Origin: Desulfobulbus oligotrophicus
GTDB lineage: Bacteria; Desulfobacterota; Desulfobulbia; Desulfobulbales; Desulfobulbaceae
Direction: 5' to 3'
Assembly: GCF_016446285.1 (NCBI RefSeq)
Contig: NZ_CP054140.1
Span: 2,523,501 to 2,587,500 of the forward strand
DNA length: 64,000 nucleotides
Below the pieces are notes generated by a model that was given only the letters and a program-made list of their open reading frames with translations, was not told the origin of the DNA and did no database searches. Positions 28,283-35,623 of this stretch are shown piece after piece (position 1 is the first letter of the stretch; every line of letters begins with the position of its first letter). The position numbers and the translations under genes are program-made.

Positions 28283-30142
28283 TCAATCGGAAATATTCGC
28301 ATCCAACTTCAAAAGTGCTAAGATCTCCTGGATTGAGCTGTTTTGCTTAAACACAACTGTTGGATTGTCCGGCGGTTCATAAGGACTATCAATACCGGTC
28401 ATATTAGGCAGTCGACCACTGCGTGCTTTTTGATATAATCCCTTGGGATCACGCTTTTCACACACCTCCAAGGGGGTATCAACAAACACCTCAACAAAGT
28501 TCTCTGCACCGATTAATTCCCGGGCCATCCGTCGCTCAGCTCGAAACGGACTGATAAACGCTGTTATCACGACGAGACCGGCATCCATCATCAGCCTGGC
28601 TACTTCAGCAACGCGACGAATATTTTCAACACGGGCAGCCTCTGTGAACCCAAGATCTCTATTCAATCCCTGACGGATATTATCGCCATCAAGAACATAG
28701 GTGCGTCTTCCTGAAGCATAAAGTTGTTTTTCCAGCCTGTTGGCAAGGGTGGACTTGCCAGCACCAGATAGACCGGTAAGCCAGATTACCTTACCACGGT
28801 GACGGTTGAGTCGTTCGCGATCTTGCCGAGTAATGCTCAATGCCTGTTGATGCACCGTGCGGGATCTGCGTAAATAGTGCCTGATAAACCCGACAGCCAC
28901 TGTTGTTTGTTCAAAACGGTCCATCAAAATAAAACTACCGAAAATCAACGTGTTTTGGACTGTATCAAAGTATACAGGATGACTGAGGGCAAGGTTACAT
29001 ACCGCAATATCATGTAATTCTAACTGTCGACTCGGTAGCTGTGCATTGGTGTTTATATCGATGAGATGCTTAATATTTGTAATCCAGGCGTTGGTCTTCT
29101 GATTAGCAAGCTTCATCAAATATCTGCGGCCGGACAGTCCAATGTCTTTGTGCATCCAAAAAAGTGTGGCTTGAAACTGATCAGACATTTCAAACGATGT
29201 ATTGATTGGCATCAGTACATCTCCCATGGTAACGGCAACCGTTCGATCAAGTATTAAAGTAACTGTTTCACCTGCATTTACACTGTCAACATTCCCATCA
29301 GGAGTATCAATTTGTACTACTCTGCCGGTATCACCAGATGGTAGTACCTGTAACTGCTCACCAACACAAAGTTCTCCTGTTGCTACAACACCACGAACTT
29401 TTGAAAGTCCATGTTCGTTCCTGTCAGAGTTTTGTACCAGGAACATAACTTTATAGTCAGATGACGATTCAACCTGCAGATTGTCCAGGCAGGACAGAAG
29501 AGATTGCCCTGTATACCATGGCATCTTATCTGAAAGCGAAATAATATTATCCCCGGTAAGCACAGACAGAGCAATGGTTGTAACACTTTTAAACCCTAAG
29601 GGTTCTACTGCATGTTTGTAAGTAGTACAGATATCCTCGAAATTCTGTTGATTACGAAAAACTGCATCTGCGTTATTCATCGCCAGGATGACATGCCGTA
29701 TACCAACCAGCCATGCTCTGCACATGTACGCCATCACCTGATCCGTGTCTTGAGCACTGGCATCGACAAGGACCACAGCCACATCAGCGATAAAAGCATC
29801 ACAAACCATGTTGTCAAGATACTGGCCGGGCTTGGACACAGTTGCAACGATATACTTACGTTGCGTTGAGTTAAAATGACGATAGGAAAGATTACTTGTT
29901 GTATCGAAGAAAACAATATTTTTAGTTGCTCGTTCTAACGCTGCCTGCTGATTGTCAATAACCTGTTGTGGACTTTGAAACAGATGGTTGAGCAGTGCCT
30001 CCTGTTCTTTCTCCATTCCTCCAAAAATGATTAAACGAAATATTCTCGGATCTATTTGCTGTAACTCACCATTGGTTGTTGTGTCAGTTTCACAAAATGG
30101 CTTTTCAATCGGCGATGGATATTTTTTCTTCCCTGGTGTCAT
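28283..30142 (-). CDS. CysN-CysC (NodQ-like) fusion with degenerate GTPase and intact APS kinase
   Basis: A 619-residue fusion. Residues ~35-430 align in layout with the sulfate adenylyltransferase large subunit CysN (GTPase plus two EF-Tu-like beta barrels), but the GTP motifs are gone: the P-loop position reads GGMEKEQEA (41-49), the DTPG position reads TVSKPG (101-106) and NKMD reads NNAD (156-159). Residues ~449-619 are a complete APS kinase: P-loop GLSGAGKST, DGDNIRQGLN, FISPFRAERR, FVDTPLEVCEKRDPKG. The C-terminal domain should make PAPS from APS. No cysD is adjacent. PAPS is the donor for the three sulfotransferases in this locus. In a sulfate reducer a separate Sat enzyme supplies APS, so the GTPase domain may be dispensable; it could be structural or regulatory. 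Confidence 0.9.
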   Translation of the reverse strand: MTPGKKKYPSPIEKPFCETDTTTNGELQQIDPRIFRLIIFGGMEKEQEALLNHLFQSPQQVIDNQQAALERATKNIVFFDTTSNLSYRHFNSTQRKYIVATVSKPGQYLDNMVCDAFIADVAVVLVDASAQDTDQVMAYMCRAWLVGIRHVILAMNNADAVFRNQQNFEDICTTYKHAVEPLGFKSVTTIALSVLTGDNIISLSDKMPWYTGQSLLSCLDNLQVESSSDYKVMFLVQNSDRNEHGLSKVRGVVATGELCVGEQLQVLPSGDTGRVVQIDTPDGNVDSVNAGETVTLILDRTVAVTMGDVLMPINTSFEMSDQFQATLFWMHKDIGLSGRRYLMKLANQKTNAWITNIKHLIDINTNAQLPSRQLELHDIAVCNLALSHPVYFDTVQNTLIFGSFILMDRFEQTTVAVGFIRHYLRRSRTVHQQALSITRQDRERLNRHRGKVIWLTGLSGAGKSTLANRLEKQLYASGRRTYVLDGDNIRQGLNRDLGFTEAARVENIRRVAEVARLMMDAGLVVITAFISPFRAERRMARELIGAENFVEVFVDTPLEVCEKRDPKGLYQKARSGRLPNMTGIDSPYEPPDNPTVVFKQNSSIQEILALLKLDANISD

Positions 30143-30546
30143 GCTAAAAAAAGATTTGTTATCGTGTACATAGGTTGTAGAAGGAATGAATATAAAGACT
30201 CCTGTCTTCAGACAATAAGAGCACAGTATGAAAACCTGCCTATCTAAAGTACGGCTATACGTACTTCCATCCCACGACTATGACAAATAAAAACTGAGTT
30301 ATCAGCATATTTACGTTCATCATTCTCATAATCATCAACAACAAAACAACATTAAAAAGTAATCAATTCTTCATTTGGCAGATAGCCTTACTGCCTTTTT
30401 TAGTTGCCATTGACAACCAACCAGGAGAGGCACACTGTAGGTAGAGAGTAATGTAAGCCGATTGGATGGTACTACACATAACCGGCCGATCGGCATCTCA
30501 ACTTTCAACCATAGAGGCGCTCTTGTTTTGCCCAAAAGGAGGTTTC
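30143..30546. other. Divergent intergenic region
   Basis: About 400 AT-rich bases between the CysN-CysC-like gene (minus) and an FMN reductase gene (plus). No gene or RNA recognised. An upstream in-frame ATG at 30466 exists but lacks a ribosome-binding site. The region probably holds both promoters and marks the right edge of the AT-rich glycan locus. Confidence 0.5.
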
Positions 30547-31101
30547 ATGAGTCAGACTGTTATTGCCGTTATTGTTGGTAGTTTACGAAAAGATTCGTAT
30601 AACCGGAAGCTGGCTGATGCCCTTACCAGGCTGGCACCACCGGAGTTTACCTTTAAGCATATAGAGATCGGTGATTTACCGCTCTACAACCAGGATGATG
30701 ATGCCAATCAGGCCCCAACAGTACAGCGTTTGAAGGATGCAATTCGCTCGGCAGACGGCCTGTTGTTTGTCACCCCGGAATATAACCGCTCTATTCCCGG
30801 TGTTTTGAAAAATGCCATTGACCATGCCTCGCGTCCCCCTGGTCAGAGTGTCTGGGGCGGTAAACCAGCCGGCGTACTCGGCATCTCCATCGGTCAGATC
30901 GGCACAGCTCTTGCCCAGCAGCATCTGCGCAATGTGCTGGCCTTTCTTGATGTACCCACCATTGGCCAGCCGGAAATGTTTTTGCAGGTGAACGAGAACT
31001 TTTTTGATGCGGACGGCAATATCGGCCAGGGAAGCAAAGCGTTCTTCCAGGGCTGGATGGACCGTTATGTGGCCTGGGTGAAACAACACATTGCCGGCTA
31101 A
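30547..31101 (+). CDS. NADPH-dependent FMN reductase (chromate/quinone reductase type)
   Basis: A 184-residue flavodoxin-like reductase close to the ChrR/azoreductase type. The FMN loop is GSLRKDSYNRKLA at residues 12-24, and the second flavin motif is TPEYNRSIPGVLKNAIDHASRP near residue 78. AAAAGGAGG directly precedes the ATG at 30547, so this is the start and not the upstream ATG. A cytoplasmic two-electron reduction of quinones or metals with NAD(P)H is typical of the family. Stand-alone gene followed by a hairpin. Confidence 0.93.
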   Translation: MSQTVIAVIVGSLRKDSYNRKLADALTRLAPPEFTFKHIEIGDLPLYNQDDDANQAPTVQRLKDAIRSADGLLFVTPEYNRSIPGVLKNAIDHASRPPGQSVWGGKPAGVLGISIGQIGTALAQQHLRNVLAFLDVPTIGQPEMFLQVNENFFDADGNIGQGSKAFFQGWMDRYVAWVKQHIAG

Positions 31102-31114
31102 ACAAAAAACAACA

Positions 31115-31138
31115 CTGCTGCCAGATCACTGGCAGCAG
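31115..31138. terminator. Perfect 9-bp hairpin after FMN reductase
   Basis: CTGCTGCCA / TGGCAGCAG (31115-31123, 31130-31138) with a 6-base loop, 13 bases after the stop. No T run follows on the plus strand; a T-rich stretch follows on the minus strand. Terminator activity is uncertain. Confidence 0.45.
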
Positions 31139-31389
31139 GCCCGTCAAGATCCAGCCAACCAATGGCCAGGCTGCTCTACCTCTGCTGATACAGTGAAGGC
31201 ACAGCCTGGCATATGTGCACACAGACAGATACACAACAGCAGATCGTCATGCAACGCCAGTACCGGTACCGGCTGTGGTATTGATCCAAAACATCTATAC
31301 TGACTGCACTGTCCAGGATCTACAAAAAACGGGTTGAGCACTGCAAAGCACCATCACCAGACAAAAACACCACAAACCGCTGCAAAAGA

Positions 31390-32352
31390 ATGGAAACTGA
31401 TCACGCCATAAGGTCCAGTCAGGCACCACCATCAACAGCACCACCTCTTTTAGAGGTACGTGAGCTTGGTAAACAGTACAACGGATTTACCGCTGTGGCG
31501 GGTATCTCCTTTACGGTGCAGACCGGCGAGTGTTTCGGTCTTCTTGGTCCGAATGGTGCTGGTAAAACCTCTGCCATTCGGATGATATACGGTGCTTCGC
31601 CACCCAGTGCCGGCAGCCTGCGCGTGTTCGGTCTGGATATCACCCGGGACTGGCGGCGCATTCGTGCCCGGATCGGTGTCTGTCAACAAGACAACACCCT
31701 GGATCCTGATCTGTCGGTGCTGCAAAACCTGCTCATCTTTGCCGGTTACTTCGGCATCCCCAGGGAACAGGCAAAAAGACGGGCCAGGGAGTTGCTCCAC
31801 TTCTTTGCCCTGGACAAAAAAAGTGATGCCAAGGTGGGCGATCTCTCCGGTGGCCTTGCCCGACGTTTAACCCTGGCACGCGCCCTGATCAACGAGCCGG
31901 AGCTCGTTATCCTGGATGAGCCGACCACCGGCCTTGACCCCCAATCACGACATCTGCTCTGGGACAGGCTGCATGCCCTGCGTGCCCGCGGCACCACCTT
32001 TATCCTCACCACCCATTATATGGAGGAGGCGGCACAACTCTGCGACCGGCTGGTTATCATGGATCATGGGCAGATTCTGGTGGAGGGAACACCCCAGGAA
32101 CTGATCAACGATCATGTCGGTCAGTCTCTCATCGAACTCACCGGTACCCAACAGGAAGATCTGCAACGGTTCTTACAGGAAAAGAACGTAGCGTTTGATG
32201 TAATGGGAGAACGGCTGGTTATCTACAGCAACGGTGATACCGCCCTGGAGCAGGCCATCCACGAAAAATTCTGCAGCCGCGAGTGCACCTTCCGTGCCGC
32301 CACCCTGGAAGATGTCTTTCTGCGCCTTACCGGCAGGGAGTTACGCGAATGA
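31390..32352 (+). CDS. ABC transporter ATP-binding protein, NodI/DrrA type
   Basis: A 320-residue ATPase of a two-component ABC-2 exporter. Walker A is GPNGAGKTS, the signature is LSGGLARRLTLARAL, Walker B is LVILDEPTTGLDPQ and the switch His is in LTTHYMEEA. The C-terminal ~90 residues are the usual DrrA/NodI extension. Its stop overlaps the permease start (ATGA), so both are co-translated. In rhizobia NodI/NodJ export lipochitooligosaccharides; here the substrate is unknown, and lipid-linked glycans, antibiotics or other lipids are possible. Confidence 0.92.
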   Translation: METDHAIRSSQAPPSTAPPLLEVRELGKQYNGFTAVAGISFTVQTGECFGLLGPNGAGKTSAIRMIYGASPPSAGSLRVFGLDITRDWRRIRARIGVCQQDNTLDPDLSVLQNLLIFAGYFGIPREQAKRRARELLHFFALDKKSDAKVGDLSGGLARRLTLARALINEPELVILDEPTTGLDPQSRHLLWDRLHALRARGTTFILTTHYMEEAAQLCDRLVIMDHGQILVEGTPQELINDHVGQSLIELTGTQQEDLQRFLQEKNVAFDVMGERLVIYSNGDTALEQAIHEKFCSRECTFRAATLEDVFLRLTGRELRE

Positions 32353-33134
32353 TACAACTCTCTAACCTTTCCTGGCGCTTTCTCAGGGTCTGGCGACGAA
32401 ACCTGATTGTCTACCGTAAGATCTGGAAGGTCAACTTCATGGTTCCGCTGCTGGAACCCACCTTCTATATCCTTGCCTTTGGCATTGGTTTCAGGGGATT
32501 GATCAGCGAGGTCAGCTACGATCAGCACCCGCTTACCTATACCCAGTTCATAGCACCGGCTCTGGTTGCCATCTCCATTATGTACAACGCCTTTTTCGAG
32601 ACAACCTATGCCTCGTTTGTCCGGATGTACTATCAGAAGACCTTTGACGGTATGATGACCACACCGCTGTCTCTGGAAGAGATTGTTCTGGCGGAGATTG
32701 TCTGGAGCGCGACCAAGGCCACTGCTGCTGCAACCATCATGAGTATGGTGCTGGCTCTGCTTGGATACGTCACCCTGCCGCAGGGGTTGCTGATCGTGCC
32801 GCTGGCCTTTCTGGGCGGCCTGGCCTTTGGCAGTGTAGGTATGGTTTTTACCGGCATCATACCATCCATTGATATGTTTAACCTGCCGACCTTTTTATTT
32901 ATCACACCCATGTTTCTTTTCAGCGGCACCTTCTTTCCAGTGGCCGGCCTGCCTGCCTGGGCTCAGACCGCGGCCCTGGGGTTTCCGCTCTACCATCTGG
33001 TTGAACTCAGCAGATACTGCTGCCTCGGGCTTATTGAGGGAAGTATACTTGTAAGCCTGGGGTATCTGACTGTCTTTCTGCTGATCTTTTTCTGGATAAG
33101 TCTGGTGGTCATGCGGCGACGCCTGATCAAATAA
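32349..33134 (+). CDS. ABC-2 type permease, NodJ family
   Basis: A 261-residue membrane protein with about six helices. It has the family pattern of an N-terminal amphipathic segment (WRFLRVWRRNLIVYRKIWK), then a helix and the ABC-2 signature region around FLFITPMFLFSGTFFPV. The start ATG overlaps the ATPase stop. Together they form a complete NodI/NodJ-type exporter. An IS5-family element follows 84 bases downstream without disrupting the gene. Confidence 0.9.
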   Translation: MIQLSNLSWRFLRVWRRNLIVYRKIWKVNFMVPLLEPTFYILAFGIGFRGLISEVSYDQHPLTYTQFIAPALVAISIMYNAFFETTYASFVRMYYQKTFDGMMTTPLSLEEIVLAEIVWSATKATAAATIMSMVLALLGYVTLPQGLLIVPLAFLGGLAFGSVGMVFTGIIPSIDMFNLPTFLFITPMFLFSGTFFPVAGLPAWAQTAALGFPLYHLVELSRYCCLGLIEGSILVSLGYLTVFLLIFFWISLVVMRRRLIK

Positions 33135-33218
33135 CGTGCAAACAATCTGCTCGAACCAGGCATCAGTAACCAGCCGCTCCGGCTGCCTGCTGTCAATCCA
33201 TCCGACACCCTAGTCTAG

Positions 33219-34708
33219 TCGGCCATGAAAAACTCTCAACGAGTTGGAATATATGGATAAAAATTGAAAAATATAGCACTGTAAATTGCAGGATATTGCA
33301 CTTTTCCCCTTCAATTTCTGGTGATTTTCGATGCAGCCGAAGAAGCAGATTTCCAGCCCCCAGTTGGACATGTTCCGCAACCGTTTGGAGAGCATTCTCA
33401 ATCATCGTCATGAGTTGTACCGGCTGAGTGGGCTGATCGACTGGGGAGTGTTTGAAAGCGAGTTTGGCAAGCTGTACTCTGAGGAAGGCCGGCCGGGGCT
33501 CCCGATTCGTTTGCTCGTAGGCCTGACCTATCTGAGCCATGCGTTCAACACGTCAGACGAAGAGACGGTACGGCGGTGGGTGGAGAACCCGTACCATCAA
33601 TATTTCTGCGGGGAAGAGTACTTTTGTCATGAACTGCCGATCGATCCGTCTTCGTTGAGTCGCTGGCGAAAGAGGATAGGTGAGCAGGGATCGGAATTGA
33701 TCCTGCAGCTCACGATAAAGGCGGGGTTGACAAGCGGAGCGGTTGCGCCGACCAGTTTGGAGCGAGTGATTGTTGATACGACTGTTCAGGAAAAGGCGGT
33801 GGCGTTTCCGACCGATTCACGATTGTACAACCGCAGTCGGGAACGACTGGTCAAGTTGGCTGCGGTTTGGGGCATTCGTCTTCGGCAGAGTTACTCCCGT
33901 CTTGGACGTCAGGCCTTGTTAAAGGCCGGCCGGTATTTTCACGCCCGCCAAACCCGAAGAGCCCGTCGGGAGGTAAAACGGCTGAAGACCTATCTGGGCA
34001 GGGTGTATCGGGACATTGTGCGCAAGATCGAAGGGCAGCAGGCGCTTGGCCCAGTGCTTCTTCCCGAGCTTGCCCTGGCTGAGCGGTTGTTGACGCAGCA
34101 GAAACAGGACAAGAACAAGCTCTACAGCCTGCATGCACCGGAAGTCGAATGCATTGCCAAGGGCAAGGCACACAAGAAGTACGAGTTCGGGGTCAAGGTG
34201 AGCGTGGCCACCACCAATCGAGACAACTTCGTGGTGGGCATGTTGGCTGAACCTGGCAATCCCTATGATGGCCACACCCTGGGCAGGGCCATTGAGCAGG
34301 TGCAGCGGATCACCGGCTGCACCGTTCAACGCAGTTTTGTCGACCGGGGCTACCGTGGTCACAAGATCAAAGAACCCCAGGTGTTGATCTCCGGTCGCAG
34401 GCGGGGAATGACACCGCAGATGAAGAAGGAACTCAAGAGACGCAGCGCCGTTGAGCCGGTGATCGGCCATATGAAGGCGGATGGCAAGCTTGGACGCAAT
34501 TACCTGCTGGGTGAGTTGGGCGATAAAATCAATGCCCTGCTCTGTGGAGCAGGGCACAATATCCGTCTTATCCTCAAGAAGTTGAGGGAAAGGTTGTTTC
34601 TTCTTTTTACCGGATTGCTTTTGGTCCTCTGGTGCCGCTTCGATGGGCAAAAAAAGGGTGCCGGAGCGATCGCCCCGGCAATATGAAAAAAGGCTTTTTC
34701 AAGGACGA
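33219..34708 (+). mobile_element. Second IS5-family insertion sequence, CTAG target duplication
   Basis: A 1490-bp element. Ends are imperfect inverted repeats: TCGGCCATGAAAAACTC on the left and, inverted, TCGTCCTTGAAAAAGCC on the right. It is flanked by CTAG at 33215-33218 and 34709-34712, again a YTAR target. The right-hand CTAG supplies the stop codon of the convergent alpha/beta hydrolase gene. This element is unrelated in its ends and transposase to the IS at 3643-4974. Confidence 0.88.
33331..34686 (+). CDS. IS5-family transposase (second type)
   Basis: A 451-residue DDE transposase. The DUF772-like N-terminal region is at about residues 30-120 (GRPGLPIRLLVGLTYL). The catalytic residues are probably the Asp in VIVDTTVQEK, the Asp in FVDRGYRGH and the Glu in RRSAVEPVIGHMK. 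Between the first two lies a long, basic helical insertion (about residues 190-265). The frame is intact. Distinct from the 360-residue transposase at 3800-4882. Confidence 0.92.
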   Translation: MQPKKQISSPQLDMFRNRLESILNHRHELYRLSGLIDWGVFESEFGKLYSEEGRPGLPIRLLVGLTYLSHAFNTSDEETVRRWVENPYHQYFCGEEYFCHELPIDPSSLSRWRKRIGEQGSELILQLTIKAGLTSGAVAPTSLERVIVDTTVQEKAVAFPTDSRLYNRSRERLVKLAAVWGIRLRQSYSRLGRQALLKAGRYFHARQTRRARREVKRLKTYLGRVYRDIVRKIEGQQALGPVLLPELALAERLLTQQKQDKNKLYSLHAPEVECIAKGKAHKKYEFGVKVSVATTNRDNFVVGMLAEPGNPYDGHTLGRAIEQVQRITGCTVQRSFVDRGYRGHKIKEPQVLISGRRRGMTPQMKKELKRRSAVEPVIGHMKADGKLGRNYLLGELGDKINALLCGAGHNIRLILKKLRERLFLLFTGLLLVLWCRFDGQKKGAGAIAPAI

Positions 34709-35575
34709 CTAGTCTATGAGCAGCGCAGTCTTTTTGGTCAGAAAATCAGTGACCTCCTGCCACCATATCTGATCGGCTGCCATGGGCATACTGTTGTGCC
34801 CTGCCCCCAACATGACCCATAATTTTTTCGTGGTCATGAGTTTTTCATAAAGTTGTCGGCCGTGATGGGTCGGGATAATCTCATCCTCACCGGCCAGAAG
34901 CACGGCCACCGGTCCCTGAAAATGCCGCAGGTTAGCGACACTGTCGTATCGGTCGCGCAGTAACCAGCGAACCGGGATAAACGGATAGTGCGTTGCAGCA
35001 ACATTTGCCAATGTGTCCCAGGGCAAGAACAGCACCACCCCGGCCACAGGCACTCTGGTCTGCCTGACAACACCGGCAGCAACTCCGCAGCCAAGTGATT
35101 CTCCCCACAGATAGAGCGGCGGACCGAACTGCTCATGGGCAAGCTCAAGGAGAGTGGTGCCATCCTGCACCAATGCTGTTTCAGCAGGTTGCCCATCACG
35201 TCCTCCATATCCGGGATACTCAGCCAGCAGTACCCGGAAATGCTGTTTTACAAGGGCCTTGGCATAAAAGAAGCGATGAAAGGCGGCACCGCCATTGCCA
35301 TGAAAAATAATAACTGTGCCGCGAATCCCCTGCTGCGGATCCGGCTCGGCAACAAACCCGCGAAACTGTTCGGATGAAGGCCAGTGCCGCAGGCCCAGTT
35401 CACGCGCCTGCAGCGGTGACAGCTCGGATGCATCCGGAAAGTAGAGCATGCTCCGTTGATGCAGATACATGAACGCGCACAGGCCGAGATAACCGACACA
35501 AACAAGAACAATGGTTGTGATAAGCATACGACAGTTCCGGAATATGGAAAAAAGAGGTGACAGAAGATTGGACAT
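34709..35575 (-). CDS. Membrane-anchored alpha/beta hydrolase
   Basis: A 288-residue alpha/beta hydrolase with one N-terminal membrane helix (about residues 18-38). The oxyanion loop is IIFHGNGG, the nucleophile elbow is GESLGCG, the acid is probably in LAGEDEIIP and the His in GAGHNSM, so the Ser-Asp-His triad is complete. It resembles the YfhR/BEM46 group. Start by ATG at 35575; a GTG at 35581 and an ATG at 35527 are alternatives, and none has a strong ribosome-binding site. It is last in an operon with the PCMT-like and spermidine-synthase-like genes. Its TAG stop lies in the CTAG duplicated by the IS insertion. Confidence 0.85.
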   Translation of the reverse strand: MSNLLSPLFSIFRNCRMLITTIVLVCVGYLGLCAFMYLHQRSMLYFPDASELSPLQARELGLRHWPSSEQFRGFVAEPDPQQGIRGTVIIFHGNGGAAFHRFFYAKALVKQHFRVLLAEYPGYGGRDGQPAETALVQDGTTLLELAHEQFGPPLYLWGESLGCGVAAGVVRQTRVPVAGVVLFLPWDTLANVAATHYPFIPVRWLLRDRYDSVANLRHFQGPVAVLLAGEDEIIPTHHGRQLYEKLMTTKKLWVMLGAGHNSMPMAADQIWWQEVTDFLTKKTALLID

Positions 35576-35623
35576 GTTCACTGTATCCGCTGTTTTACTG
35601 GGATCTTACCTGCTTTTACATGT

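Noticed and set aside
31390-33134. NodI/NodJ pair as true nodulation genes
   Set aside because: No nodABC-type genes are present; these ATPases and permeases belong to a broad exporter family and the name only marks similarity.
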